A stretch of 47,059 bases of DNA from Methylocystaceae bacterium (GTDB lineage Bacteria; Pseudomonadota; Alphaproteobacteria; Rhizobiales; Beijerinckiaceae). Each line of letters begins with the position of its first letter. Positions within the stretch are counted from its first letter, which is position 1. Made by a program: the position numbers and the translations under genes. A model generated the notes under the pieces. The model saw only the letters and a program-made list of their open reading frames with translations, was not told where the DNA came from and ran no database searches. Shown here piece after piece: positions 1-7,593 of this stretch. The DNA is taken from positions 1 to 47,059 of the forward strand of contig WSXZ01000026.1 in NCBI GenBank assembly GCA_009773555.1. Reading direction: 5' to 3'.

Positions 1-23
1 ACGCGCGCCTTTTGGGCGCCCGC

Positions 24-99
24 AGGAGTGTAGCTCAACTGGTAGAGCACCGGTCTCCAAAACCGGGGGTTGTCGGTTCGATCCCGGCCACTCCTGCCA
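24..99 (+). tRNA. tRNA-Trp (CCA anticodon)
   Basis: A 76-base cloverleaf with a perfect 7-bp acceptor stem (AGGAGTG with CACTCCT), a D-loop with the usual AACTGG, an anticodon loop reading CTCCAAA, a T-arm with GGTTCGATCC, discriminator G and an encoded CCA end. The CCA anticodon reads UGG (Trp). In many alphaproteobacteria this tRNA is followed by secE-nusG; here degraded sequence follows instead. Confidence 0.97.
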
Positions 100-200
100 T
101 TAAAATAAAATAGTTATAGCGAAAGCGACGATGGAAGTTCGGGCGCTTTATTGGAACAAAGGTAAGCGTCGAGGTAAGCGGCCTCTCCCCCGGAGAGCAC

Positions 201-637
201 TGTGACCCCACGCGAAATCTCGACACCATCTGCCGTCCAAGCTTCGAAGAATTTAGGGCCGAACCTGCGTCGATTAGGAGGGCGTGGATTTCAGCGGCGG
301 CACTCTACCATTTTGCCGACTGCCTTGAGAAGAGTCCGTAATGAGGGCATGCCCATCATCCGGGAGCGGCTATTGGCCTTTCCGAGATTTCAAGCGCTCG
401 CGGACATAGCGAATGCCGGCAAGCACTTGGAATTGGATCGCGGGCCGCGGACAGGCTTAGCAGCCCAGCATTTCAAAATCGGTCAAGGCGCCGCATTTTC
501 CGACGGCACATATTTTAGCGACGAAACAACCTTTTCCGATGCGCCGGAGGTGGTTCGTGTTCCAGTTCAAGGGCGCCACTATTGACGTGCTTGGGATGTG
601 TGAAGCCGCGCTCGCCGCTTTGGAGGGTTTAACGTAG
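201..637 (+). pseudogene. Frameshifted remnant of a small conserved hypothetical protein
   Basis: Protein-like sequence continues through three frames. Bases 201-341 encode a segment containing SFEEFRAEP and ALYHFADCLEKS. The next frame, to 585, carries FQALADIANAGKHLELDRG and then AQHFKIGQGAAFSDGTYFSD. A third frame, about 560-637, carries FKGATIDVLGMCEAALAALEG before a TAG. Together they read as one small hypothetical protein of a type I recall from alphaproteobacteria, with at least two indels. No convincing start codon remains at the 5' end, so the gene also seems truncated. It lies just behind tRNA-Trp in a region without intact large genes. The function is unknown. Confidence is for the pseudogene call, not the family. 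Confidence 0.6.
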
Positions 638-733
638 AAGTCTCGCGCCCGCAGCCGGAAGAAGAGTGACGGGGGAAGGTCGTCTAACAATATTTGGACG
701 GCTTCACCCTCATCAAGCCCCGATTTCCTGCGA

Positions 734-892
734 TCAAGCCCGCTGCTCAATTCGTTGCAAAAGTTTGTCCATTGCAGCAGGCAGAGGCTCAGCGGCTACG
801 CCTGATAACATGGCGCGCAGATAGTCAGCGATCGTCGTGACCATCGCATTATCGAGCATAGATTGCTTTTGGTTCTTATTGGTCGGCGACAC
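734..892 (-). CDS. Short NepR-like protein (52 aa)
   Basis: The GTG start is preceded by a strong ribosome binding site, AGGAGG, about 8 bases upstream. The 52-residue product has a polar N-terminus and then a helical stretch with IADYLRAMLSGVAAEPLP followed by MDKLLQRIEQ. The pattern of a 'LR...' helix, an EP-[LIV]-P turn and a second leucine helix is that of NepR, the anti-sigma factor that holds EcfG-type sigma factors in the alphaproteobacterial general stress response. A 7-bp inverted repeat (910-931) lies between this gene and anything upstream. The gene diverges from a second NepR-like gene at 1203. No ecfG or phyR is present in the window. The family call rests on a short motif and is moderate. 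Confidence 0.5.
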   Translation of the reverse strand: MSPTNKNQKQSMLDNAMVTTIADYLRAMLSGVAAEPLPAAMDKLLQRIEQRA

Positions 893-1153
893 GATTCAGG
901 TCCTCCTCTTTCAGGACCTATAATTCCTGAAGCGCGCTCACGGTTCCGCCTTAAAGACGGAAAGGCCCGCGCCTTTTCGACGCGGCCCGCCCCCTCGCGG
1001 TAATCGAACCCCGCCGTGCGGTTCAGTTAGCGCCGAGCCTCTGATATCGAGCTAAACTCGCGCGGCAGGCTGCGCCGCTTAACAGGCCGCGCCGACGCAT
1101 CCGATCCACTGCTTTGGCTGTGCTAAGGCTTTATTTTTAAAACACTTTGCAGG
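893..1153. other. Intergenic region, no gene seen
   Basis: Between the two divergent NepR-like genes. It holds an inverted repeat at 910-931 (TTCAGGA, 8-base loop, TCCTGAA), a second imperfect one near 1008-1027 (GAACC/GGTTC) and an AT-rich patch near 1130-1145. On the minus strand a GGAAC occurs about 50 bases upstream of the GTG start at 892, but the matching downstream element is AATT rather than CGTT, so no sigma promoter is called there. Confidence 0.5.
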
Positions 1154-1178
1154 GGAACAATGCAAATGTGACGCAGTT
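1154..1178 (+). promoter_or_regulatory. EcfG-type general stress promoter (GGAAC-N16-AGTT)
   Basis: GGAAC at 1154-1158, a 16-base spacer, then AGTT at 1175-1178. The known EcfG consensus is GGAAC-N16/17-cGTT, so one base of the -10 element deviates. It lies 24 bases upstream of the ATG at 1203, and promoters upstream of nepR are typically EcfG-dependent in alphaproteobacteria. Confidence 0.6.
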
Positions 1179-1202
1179 CTCTCCCTTCAAGGAGAATGCG
1201 TC

Positions 1203-1404
1203 ATGCCGGACAGAGCGCCGGGCGATATGCGGAACGCGGCCGCCGGCAAGGCAGCTGAGATCCAACTTCGCCAACGTCCTCACAGAGCCGCTGCCCAAGC
1301 GGATCATGGATGTGATGGCGGAGTTGGGTTGGGGGCGCGGCGGCGGGAGCCCGACGCGCACGAACCGTCGAAATCCCGCCAGCGCCAAATCTCGGCGGCC
1401 CTAG
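1203..1404 (+). pseudogene. nepR: Anti-sigma factor NepR-like gene with probable frameshift
   Basis: The ATG at 1203 has an AAGGAG ribosome binding site and sits correctly behind the EcfG-type promoter at 1154-1178. Its frame starts MPDRAPGDMRNAAAGKA. The conserved NepR helix pair lies in the next frame: LRSNFANVLTEPLPKRIMD, followed by VMAELG and a basic tail to the TAG at 1402-1404. That second frame has only TTG or GTG starts upstream of 1203, inside or before the promoter, without a good ribosome binding site. The simplest reading is a one-base indel near 1235-1262. NepR sequesters EcfG sigma until phosphorylated PhyR releases it. If the break is real, this copy is inactive and the NepR-like gene at 734-892 might serve instead. 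Confidence 0.55.
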
Positions 1405-1569
1405 CGAGTTCGCTCATTGCGGCCCTCTCATTAGCAAACCGCTGAGCCCGCCTCTGGCGCTCGCGCTGGGCCACGCCCGCAGCTAGGATCATCCCCAAAG
1501 AAGCGGCGCCCCTCTGCGCCCGCCTTTGATAAGACCGGGCGAACGCGCCGTTCCTAGCGGAGCAACATC

Positions 1570-2154
1570 ATGGCCAGCGACGCGATGCGGCTGACGCCTG
1601 GCGACGCGCTCATCGTCCTGGACGTGCAGCGCGATTTCTGCGCCGGCGGCGCCTTAGAGGTTTCCGGAGCCGACAAGATCGTCTCTGTGGTCAATGAACT
1701 CATCAAGGAAGCCGTGGCCGCCGGCGTTCCCATCGTCGCGTCGCGAGACTGGCATCCGCCCGGCCATGCCAGCTTTCGCGATTGCGGCGGACCATGGCCG
1801 GCGCATTGCGTTCAGGGCAGCGTCGGCGCTCAGTTCCATCCCGATCTGCGCCTCCCCGAGCGCGCCATCATCGTCAGCAAAGGAGAATCGCTCGAGCGCG
1901 ATCAGCTTTCCGCGCTCAACGGCACGGGGCTCGCCGAGCGGCTGCGCCAGCTCCGCGTGCGTCGCCTTTTGATCGTCGGACTGGCGCTCGACGTCTGCGT
2001 GCTCGAGACGGCGCTGGACGCCGTCGCGGAAGGATTTGATACGCATGTGCGGCTGTCCGGAACGCGCGCCATTGCGCCGGAGGGCGCAAGAGACGCCGTC
2101 GAAAACATGCGGAAGGCGTGCGTCTTCGTCGAAGACAGCCAAGACGAAATTTAA
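1570..2154 (+). CDS. pncA: Nicotinamidase (isochorismatase-family amidohydrolase)
   Basis: 194 residues. PncA hydrolyses nicotinamide to nicotinate and ammonia, the first step of the four-step NAD salvage route. Family marks are visible in order: the nucleophile-activating Asp in IVLDVQRDF (about residue 19), the metal site Asp/His in SRDWHPPGHASF (about 59-69), the catalytic Lys in IIVSKGE (about 105), and the catalytic Cys in LDVCVLETA (about 142). The start has GGAG at suitable spacing; a second in-frame ATG five codons on is possible. The next gene is pncB on the same strand 119 bases later, which supports nicotinamidase over other isochorismatase-fold enzymes. Confidence 0.92.
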   Translation: MASDAMRLTPGDALIVLDVQRDFCAGGALEVSGADKIVSVVNELIKEAVAAGVPIVASRDWHPPGHASFRDCGGPWPAHCVQGSVGAQFHPDLRLPERAIIVSKGESLERDQLSALNGTGLAERLRQLRVRRLLIVGLALDVCVLETALDAVAEGFDTHVRLSGTRAIAPEGARDAVENMRKACVFVEDSQDEI

Positions 2155-2273
2155 ACGGCATGCGCACATTACAGCGATGAGGATTTGCCCGGGCCTAGCG
2201 GCATAGCTATGGTCCCGGCCGGCGCGCGAGCGCTTGCAGCTCTATCCAGTCGACGCGTAAAAAAGGAGCGGTC

Positions 2274-3602
2274 GTGTCCAGCAGCGCGCTCTTCGCGGAT
2301 CTCTATGAATTCGCGATGCTGCGCGCCTATTTCGAATTGGGCATGAACGCGCAGGCGACGTTCAGCCTCTTCGTGCGCAAGCTGCCGCCGCAACGCAATT
2401 TTCTGATCGCCGCCGGCTTGGACGATCTTCTTCATGAGATCGAGCATTGGCGTTTTGAGCCGCATCACATCGACTATCTGGGCTCGCTCAAAATTTCTTC
2501 GCAGCCGTTCCTCGACTGGCTCGCAGATTTCCGCTTCTCCGGCGACATCTATGCGATGCACGAAGGCACGCCGTTCTTTGAAAACGAACCGATCCTGGAA
2601 GTGATCGCGCCCATCGCCGAAGCGCAGCTGATCGAAACGCTCGTTCTCAATCAGATCGGACTGCAAACGATGCTGGCGTCAAAAGCGGCGCGCGTCGTCG
2701 CCGCGGCGCGCGGCGCCAGCGTCGTCGATTTCGGCGCGCGACGGGCGCAAGGCATGGATGCGGCGATAAAGGGCGCCCGCGCATTCTATATCGCCGGAGT
2801 CGAGTCGACCTCCAATGTCGCGGCCGGGCAAGCCTATGGATTGCCCCTCGCCGGAACGATGGCGCATAGTTTTGTCGAAGCCTGCGCCTCCGAGGCGTAC
2901 GCCTTTCAGTCGTTCAGCGATGTTTTTCCGGGCACGACGCTTCTCGTCGATACCTATGACACGCTCGAAGGCGTCAAGAAGGTCGTCGCGCTCGCGAAGA
3001 CGCGCGGGCCGAACTTCAAAGTCCGCGCGGTGCGTCTCGACTCCGGCGATCTCGACCTGCTGTCGCGCCAGACGCGCCGCATCCTCGATGACGCCGGCTT
3101 GACCGACGTGCGGATCGTCGCCAGCGGCGGCCTCGAGGAAACCAGGATCGACGCTCTGACGTCGCGCGGCGCGCCCATCGATGTCTTTGGCGTCGGGACG
3201 GATATGGCGGCGTCGAGCGACGCGCCAAACCTCGATATCGCCTATAAGCTGACCGAATACGCCGGCAAGGGACGGATGAAATTGTCGGCGGGCAAGCGCT
3301 CGCTGCCGGGCCGCAAACAGGTTTTTCGCGAGGTTAGAGACGGCGTCGCGACAAGGGACGTCATCGCCCGAGAGGGCGAAACTCTGCCAGGCGTCCCGTT
3401 GCTGCAGCCGTTCATGCTGTCAGGTCGCCGGGTCGTGGAGCAGTCATGCGACCTTCCGCAAATTCGCAATTACGCGAAAGAGCAGATCGCCGCGCTGCCC
3501 GCGCATCTGAAAGCTCTCGGATCGCCTGCGCGCTATGACGTCGCGATCAGCGACGAACTCGCCAGCTATGAGCGCGAGACTCGCGCGCATTTGATCGAGT
3601 GA
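2274..3602 (+). CDS. pncB: Nicotinate phosphoribosyltransferase
   Basis: 442 residues. The enzyme joins nicotinate and PRPP to give nicotinate mononucleotide, with ATP hydrolysis. The N-terminus, LFADLYEFAMLRAYFE, is the usual opening of the family. The central barrel has VVDFGARRAQGMDAA and VESTSNVAAG, then TMAHSFV with the conserved His that becomes phosphorylated. The phosphate-binding part includes VRLDSGDL and VASGGLEE further on. The GTG start follows AAGGAG by six bases; no better start lies nearby. With pncA upstream and nadE at 30778-32811, the window encodes three steps of NAD formation from nicotinamide; only the NadD adenylyl transfer is not seen. Confidence 0.95.
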   Translation: MSSSALFADLYEFAMLRAYFELGMNAQATFSLFVRKLPPQRNFLIAAGLDDLLHEIEHWRFEPHHIDYLGSLKISSQPFLDWLADFRFSGDIYAMHEGTPFFENEPILEVIAPIAEAQLIETLVLNQIGLQTMLASKAARVVAAARGASVVDFGARRAQGMDAAIKGARAFYIAGVESTSNVAAGQAYGLPLAGTMAHSFVEACASEAYAFQSFSDVFPGTTLLVDTYDTLEGVKKVVALAKTRGPNFKVRAVRLDSGDLDLLSRQTRRILDDAGLTDVRIVASGGLEETRIDALTSRGAPIDVFGVGTDMAASSDAPNLDIAYKLTEYAGKGRMKLSAGKRSLPGRKQVFREVRDGVATRDVIAREGETLPGVPLLQPFMLSGRRVVEQSCDLPQIRNYAKEQIAALPAHLKALGSPARYDVAISDELASYERETRAHLIE

Positions 3603-3691
3603 TGTTTCGCCAAATTGGCTCGGCCGAACGCTAAGCCGCGAAACCGGTCGAATTCCTCTCTGCGCAGACAGAAAATGAGCGCAAGCGGAGC

Positions 3692-3940
3692 CTAGCGTCG
3701 ATCCTTCCGGTCGATGAATTCGGACGTGAACCGCCTAAGCGCAGTGCGCAGATCGTCGGCATATCCTGTCGCGCCCAGCGACTGGAATCTTTCGATGTCG
3801 GCGAGCATCAGTTCTCTCACCGGCGCCGCGCCGCGATGCAGATTGACCAAATAGCCGGATAAAAGCCGGCCGTCCCGGCCCCTGGCCGCCGCCTTGATCT
3901 CGCTCTCAGACGAGCCGATTTTCTTGGCAATTCCTAACAT
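3692..3940 (-). CDS. Small hypothetical protein downstream of BLUF gene
   Basis: 82 residues, basic and mostly helical by composition, without signal peptide or membrane segment. The ATG at 3940 has GGAG upstream; a longer TTG start at 3994 would add 18 residues but has no clear ribosome binding site. I do not recognise the family. It starts 63 bases after the end of the BLUF photoreceptor gene on the same strand, so the two are probably co-transcribed. Short BLUF proteins usually act through a separate partner, and this gene is a candidate for that role by position only. Confidence 0.6.
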   Translation of the reverse strand: MLGIAKKIGSSESEIKAAARGRDGRLLSGYLVNLHRGAAPVRELMLADIERFQSLGATGYADDLRTALRRFTSEFIDRKDRR

Positions 3941-4003
3941 TCGTCGCTCCGAAGGGCGGACAGCGCGCCCGATGTCCGCGAACTGCCTAAGCAAGAATTG
4001 CGC

Positions 4004-4408
4004 TCACCTGAGCTCGGCGCACGCCGCCGCTTGGCCAAATCTAAAAAAACCGTCAACCATCGCGTAAAGACCGCCGTTGCGCGGCGCCGATTCCCGCGTC
4101 GCGGCCGTGTATTCCGGCGCACCGCACACGAGCTTCATGCCCCACTCCGGGTAACTGCGCATCGAAATGCGTTCGTGAACGAGCTTGACGACGCCGGAGT
4201 GCCGGGAATCTGTCCGGATTTGCAAATAGAGCGGCGTCAGCGCTTGTCTGGGACCCTCCAGAATTTGCAAAAAATTCAGGCCGTTGTAGAGCAGCGTCCC
4301 GCTGATGTGCAGCGAACGATTTCGCTCCGCGGACATCTCGACCATTCCCTCGATCGACGAGAGATTCAGATCAAGATTGGCGTTACTGAAATAGACAAGC
4401 CGATGCAT
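4004..4408 (-). CDS. BLUF-domain blue-light sensor
   Basis: 134 residues, essentially one BLUF domain that binds FAD and senses blue light. The start MHRLVYFSNA carries the conserved Tyr close to the N-terminus. The NRSLHISGTLLYNG stretch matches the flavin-binding strand and its Asn. FLQILEGP contains the Gln that switches hydrogen bonds on illumination, and SYPEWGMKLV contains the Trp and Met seen near the flavin. The ATG at 4408 follows AGGAGG by 6 bases, which decides the start over an upstream candidate. There is no attached output domain, so it is a short BLUF protein. The tail after about residue 95 is probably the capping helices. Confidence 0.9.
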   Translation of the reverse strand: MHRLVYFSNANLDLNLSSIEGMVEMSAERNRSLHISGTLLYNGLNFLQILEGPRQALTPLYLQIRTDSRHSGVVKLVHERISMRSYPEWGMKLVCGAPEYTAATRESAPRNGGLYAMVDGFFRFGQAAACAELR

Positions 4409-4523
4409 CAGTGGCCTCCTGCCGCCATCCGCCCGAGAATTCCGCCTCACGAGGCGCCCGTCAACCGCCACAGGCTGAAATAGCGATAGAGCCAAATCGA
4501 AATTTATGCAATAGTTTCATATG

Positions 4524-4541
4524 CTTGACCAAACTCAAGCC
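4524..4541. promoter_or_regulatory. Inverted repeat, possible operator
   Basis: GCTTGA, six bases, TCAAGC: a perfect 6-bp inverted repeat in the gap between the divergent BLUF (minus) and phasin-like (plus) genes. It could bind a regulator; nothing in the sequence says which. Confidence 0.3.
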
Positions 4542-4625
4542 ATCGCGCAAAACTCATCTTCCAGTCATAGGTTCGTATCAAGCGGACGCTATCTAGAGGG
4601 TATATTGCAGCCCTTTTCAGTCGTT

Positions 4626-4660
4626 GGGGAGACGCTGGCGCTGCCGCGTCTCCCCCTTTT
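4626..4660 (+). terminator. Strong hairpin with T-run in the leader of the phasin-like gene
   Basis: A perfect 10-bp GC-rich stem (GGGGAGACGC/GCGTCTCCCC), a 10-base loop and CTTTT directly after it. This is the form of an intrinsic terminator on the plus strand. It lies 42 bases before the phasin-like ATG and no plus-strand gene is seen upstream, so it may be a leader attenuator. A TATATT-like -10 near 4601-4606 would place the hairpin just after the transcription start. Confidence 0.55.
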
Positions 4661-4701
4661 GCAATTGGCGCGCACACAGCGACAGCTCCAGGGGAAATAG
4701 C

Positions 4702-4977
4702 ATGATCTCGCCAGGGCCTTCCCTCCTCCTCACTTCGCTCAAGACCTGTCAGGACTGCGCATCGCGATTCATGGACTTCGGCCTGATCAACACGCGGTCG
4801 GCGCTGCAATTCGGGCAAGATGTATGGGCCGCGAGATCGTCGCACGACGTCGCCGAAGCCATGGTCAACTATGGACGCAGACAATTTGAATGCTGGACGG
4901 AGGAACTGGAGGAGTTCTCGACTGCGGCCGGCGACAAGAAGACCCCGGACGCCGAGGTCGTCGGACTGGGGGACTAG
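4702..4977 (+). CDS. Short phasin-family protein
   Basis: 91 residues. The stretch CASRFMDFGLINTRSALQFG followed by VAEAMVNYGRRQFECW and a Glu-rich helix resembles the phasin family, amphipathic helical proteins that coat polyhydroxybutyrate granules in alphaproteobacteria. Length is near the short end of that family. The ATG at 4702 has AGGGGA upstream; an earlier TTG/GTG frame extension carries no conserved sequence. No PHB synthase or depolymerase gene is adjacent. The C-terminus is acidic (DKKTPDAEVV). The leader contains a terminator-like hairpin, so expression may be attenuated. Confidence 0.65.
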   Translation: MISPGPSLLLTSLKTCQDCASRFMDFGLINTRSALQFGQDVWAARSSHDVAEAMVNYGRRQFECWTEELEEFSTAAGDKKTPDAEVVGLGD

Positions 4978-5010
4978 TTTTCCATCGTCGGATCTTCCAG
5001 TTGAGAAGAT

Positions 5011-5586
5011 ATGATGATGAATGCAACGACGGGGCGTGACGTCGCGGCGGCGACGATCGCCGTGCTCATCGTTCAGGCTGGCGCGCTTTGGGCGCTCGGC
5101 CGCCCATTCCTTTGCGCCTGCGGCGAATTCAAGCTCTGGGAGGGCGACGCCGCCTCTCCTTGCCTCTCTCAGCAGCTCACCGACTGGTACAGCTTCACGC
5201 ATGTCATCCACGGCGTGCTGTTCTATTTCCTGCTCTGGCTTGCTGCGCCGGGACTGTCGTTCGGGCAACGCTTCATGATCGCGTTGGCGCTCGAAGTCGG
5301 ATGGGAGATCCTAGAGAATACGCCCTTCGCCATCCGCCACTATCGCAAGCAGCCGCCGGCGCAGGACTATGCAGGAGACAGCATCGTCAATTCGCTTGCC
5401 GATACGCTGGCGATGGCGCTGGGCTTTCTTCTGGCGTGGCGGCTCCCGGTTTTAGCCGTCATCGCAATATCCGTGCTTCTCGAAGTCGGGGTCGCGCTGA
5501 ACATTAGAGACAATTTCACGCTCAATGTGCTGAGTTTCATCTATCCTTTCGAGTTCATCCGCCGCTGGCAGAACGGCGCGCCCTAG
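5011..5586 (+). CDS. UPF0314 / DUF2585 membrane protein
   Basis: 191 residues, about five hydrophobic segments. It matches the UPF0314 pattern known from alphaproteobacteria: CACGEFKLWEGD near residue 35, then SQQLTDWYSFTHVIHGVLFY, EVGWEILENTPF, the YAGDSIVNSLAD motif and a C-terminal IRDNFTLNVLSFIYP. The conserved polar residues (DWYS, HxxHG, WEIxEN, GDSxxNS) sit between or inside membrane segments, which hints at an enzymatic or metal role, but no function is established. Three ATG codons follow one another at the start; GAGAAG lies just upstream. Confidence 0.85.
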   Translation: MMMNATTGRDVAAATIAVLIVQAGALWALGRPFLCACGEFKLWEGDAASPCLSQQLTDWYSFTHVIHGVLFYFLLWLAAPGLSFGQRFMIALALEVGWEILENTPFAIRHYRKQPPAQDYAGDSIVNSLADTLAMALGFLLAWRLPVLAVIAISVLLEVGVALNIRDNFTLNVLSFIYPFEFIRRWQNGAP

Positions 5587-5683
5587 GCGCCGATTTGCGG
5601 TCGTTGGCGGGCTGGGCTAACTCAAGCGTTCCCTAAGCCGCGCTCGCAAACGCCCTATCCCTCGGACATTTCGCCCCGCCCGC

Positions 5684-6814
5684 ATGACCAAGCGCGCTCC
5701 CGTCCTCGCCGACTTCAAACGCATCGTCGTGAAGGTCGGCTCCTCGCTCATCGTCGACCCCAACAAGGCGTCGGCGAAACGCGCCTGGCTGAAGCGCCTC
5801 GCCGACGACGTCGCCGATCTGCATCGCGCCGGCGCCGACGTGCTGGTGGTCTCCTCCGGCGCCGTAGCGCTCGGGCGCAGCGTGCTCGGCTTTCCGCGCG
5901 GCGCGCTAAAGCTCGAAGACAGCCAGGCGGCCGCCGCCGTCGGCCAGATCGCCCTGGCGCGGCTCTGGGCCGAGATCCTGCACGATCGCGGACTCGTCGC
6001 CGGGCAGGTGCTGGTGACGCTCGGCGATACGGAGGAGCGCCGCCGCTACCTTTATGCGCGCGAATGTCTGACGCGGCTGTTGTCGCTGCGCGCCGTGCCG
6101 GTGATTAATGAGAACGACACGGTGGCGACGGCGGAAATCCGCTATGGCGACAATGACCGTCTCGCCGCGCGGGTCGCCACCATGGCGAGCGCCGATCTGT
6201 TGATCCTGCTCTCCGACGTCGACGGGCTCTACAGCGCCCCGCCCGACTCCAATCCGGACGCCAAGCACATCGCGATCGTTCCGCGCGTTACGGCGGAGAT
6301 CGAAGCCATGGCCGGCGGCGCCGCCTCGCAATATTCGCGCGGCGGCATGCGCACCAAGATCGAGGCGGCCAAGATCGCCACGACCGGCGGCGCGCATATG
6401 GTGATCGCCGACGGCCGCGAAGAAGCGCCGATCGCGCGCATCGCCGCCGGGGGACGCTGCACCTGGTTTCTGACGCCGTCCAATCCGGTGACGGCGCGCA
6501 AGAAATGGATCGCCGGCTCGCTGGAGCCGAAAGGCGCGGTGCATATTGACGACGGCGCGGCCAAGGCGCTGCGCTCGGGCAGGAGCCTGCTGCCGGCGGG
6601 CGTGACGCGGATCGAAGGCGCCTTCGCGCGCGGCGACTGCATTTTGATCCGCAACGCCAAGGGCGGCGAGATCGGCCGTGGACTCGTGACCTATGACGCG
6701 GTCGATGCGGCGAAAATCGTCGGGCGTTCGACGAAAGACATCGAGGCGCTCCTGGGTTTTAAAGGCCCCGATGAGATCATCCACCGCGACGACATGGCGC
6801 TCGGCGGAGAGTGA
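5684..6814 (+). CDS. proB: Glutamate 5-kinase
   Basis: 376 residues. ProB phosphorylates glutamate to gamma-glutamyl phosphate, the committed step of proline synthesis. The amino-acid kinase domain opens with [13 protein letters not shown] (residue 12 on), followed by [21 protein letters not shown] and the nucleotide-binding region [14 protein letters not shown], with [12 protein letters not shown] after it. Residues from about 280 form the C-terminal PUA domain typical of full-length ProB ([19 protein letters not shown]). The ATG lacks a strong ribosome binding site. The usual Rhizobiales neighbours obgE and proA are not seen. Confidence 0.96.
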   Translation: MTKRAPVLADFKRIVVKVGSSLIVDPNKASAKRAWLKRLADDVADLHRAGADVLVVSSGAVALGRSVLGFPRGALKLEDSQAAAAVGQIALARLWAEILHDRGLVAGQVLVTLGDTEERRRYLYARECLTRLLSLRAVPVINENDTVATAEIRYGDNDRLAARVATMASADLLILLSDVDGLYSAPPDSNPDAKHIAIVPRVTAEIEAMAGGAASQYSRGGMRTKIEAAKIATTGGAHMVIADGREEAPIARIAAGGRCTWFLTPSNPVTARKKWIAGSLEPKGAVHIDDGAAKALRSGRSLLPAGVTRIEGAFARGDCILIRNAKGGEIGRGLVTYDAVDAAKIVGRSTKDIEALLGFKGPDEIIHRDDMALGGE

Positions 6815-6836
6815 GCGTCGACGCAACGCTTCGCCG

Positions 6837-6983
6837 TCCTCGTCCTTCGAGACGCGCCTTACAGTCGCTCCTCAGGATGAGGACTGACTGTAGCCGCTGC
6901 AGCGTTTAGGCGCTCTGAAAATGGCGCAACCCAAGGCCCCTCATCCTGAGGAGCGCGCGCAGCGCGCGTCTCGAAGGACGAGG
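6837..6983. repeat. Dispersed palindromic repeat pair, family A
   Basis: Two inverted copies (6837-6885 and 6939-6983) of a repeat whose ends read CCTCATCCTGAGGAGC and TCTCGAAGGACGAGG. The same element recurs at 36239-36353 and 45821-45943. Each copy can form a hairpin through its GCGCGC-type centre. It resembles the REP/BIME-like repeats common between genes in Rhizobiales. Confidence 0.85.
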
Positions 6984-6996
6984 GGCCGGGGCGGCT

Positions 6997-7090
6997 GACC
7001 CGGGCATCCACGCCGCGACGTTTCGCATATGCTGCAAGGCGCATGCAGCGGCGCCGCGTGGATGCCCGCGACAAGCGCGGGCATGACGGC
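6997..7090. repeat. Dispersed palindromic repeat, family B
   Basis: An inverted pair of arms built on GGGCATCCACGCCG and GCGTGGATGCCCGCG, followed by ACAAGCGCGGGCATGAC. The same design recurs at 10427-10533. It ends just before the nsrR promoter region. Together with the family A pair it fills the 317-base gap after proB. Confidence 0.8.
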
Positions 7091-7110
7091 TGAAGTATTT
7101 CCGAACTTCG

Positions 7111-7127
7111 AATACCGTGTTAGTATT
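7111..7127. promoter_or_regulatory. Candidate NsrR operator overlapping the nsrR -10 element
   Basis: A perfect inverted repeat, AATAC, 7 bases, GTATT, four bases before the nsrR ATG. It overlaps TAGTAT at 7121-7126, a good -10 element. This suggests negative autoregulation. The -10 lies only about six bases from the start codon and no ribosome binding site is visible, so the mRNA may be leaderless. Confidence 0.45.
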
Positions 7128-7131
7128 TTGC

Positions 7132-7563
7132 ATGCGGCTTACGACCTTCACCGACTTTGGCCTGCGCGCCCTCATCCTTCTCGCCGACCGCAATCCGCAA
7201 GTGATGAGCGCGGCGGCGATCGCCGATCATTTCGACGTTTCCCGCCACCATATGGCGAAAGTGCTGCAGGAGCTCGCCGCGGCCGGATATGTCGAAGGCA
7301 TCCGCGGCGCGCAGGGCGGCGTTCGATTGGCGCGCGATCCGCGCGATATCCGAATCGGCGAGGTGGTCCGCAGGCTTGACGACCAACCGCTGGTCGAATG
7401 TTTCAGCCCGCAGGGCAGCAACTGCGCGCTTTTGCCGCGCTGCCGACTGAAGGGCATGCTGGCGCGCGCCGAACAGGGATTTATGCGCGAACTCGATCGC
7501 TACACCCTGCACGACTGCCTCGAAAAAACCGCCGCCTTTCCGCTCGCCGATCTCTCCGCCTGA
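7132..7563 (+). CDS. nsrR: Rrf2-family nitric-oxide-sensing repressor NsrR
   Basis: 143 residues. NsrR carries an Fe-S cluster that NO destroys, releasing repression of NO-detoxifying genes. MRLTTFTDFGLRALILLADR is the typical Rrf2 N-terminus. The winged helix follows (MSAAAIADHFDVSRHHMAKV, then AAGYVEGIRGAQGGVRLARD). Three cysteines sit in the cluster-binding pattern ECFSPQGSNCALLPRCRLKG (about residues 87-105). The start chosen fits the family; a longer frame has no support. hcp and a reductase follow on the same strand, which is the classical NsrR target context. The gene may be translated from a leaderless mRNA. Confidence 0.88.
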   Translation: MRLTTFTDFGLRALILLADRNPQVMSAAAIADHFDVSRHHMAKVLQELAAAGYVEGIRGAQGGVRLARDPRDIRIGEVVRRLDDQPLVECFSPQGSNCALLPRCRLKGMLARAEQGFMRELDRYTLHDCLEKTAAFPLADLSA

Positions 7564-7593
7564 ACATGCGCCGCGAGCATTGCTCGTCACGGC

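Noticed and set aside
35-229. Minus-strand frame over tRNA-Trp containing GIEPTTPGFGD
   Set aside because: This is the well-known spurious translation of a tRNA gene's antisense strand.
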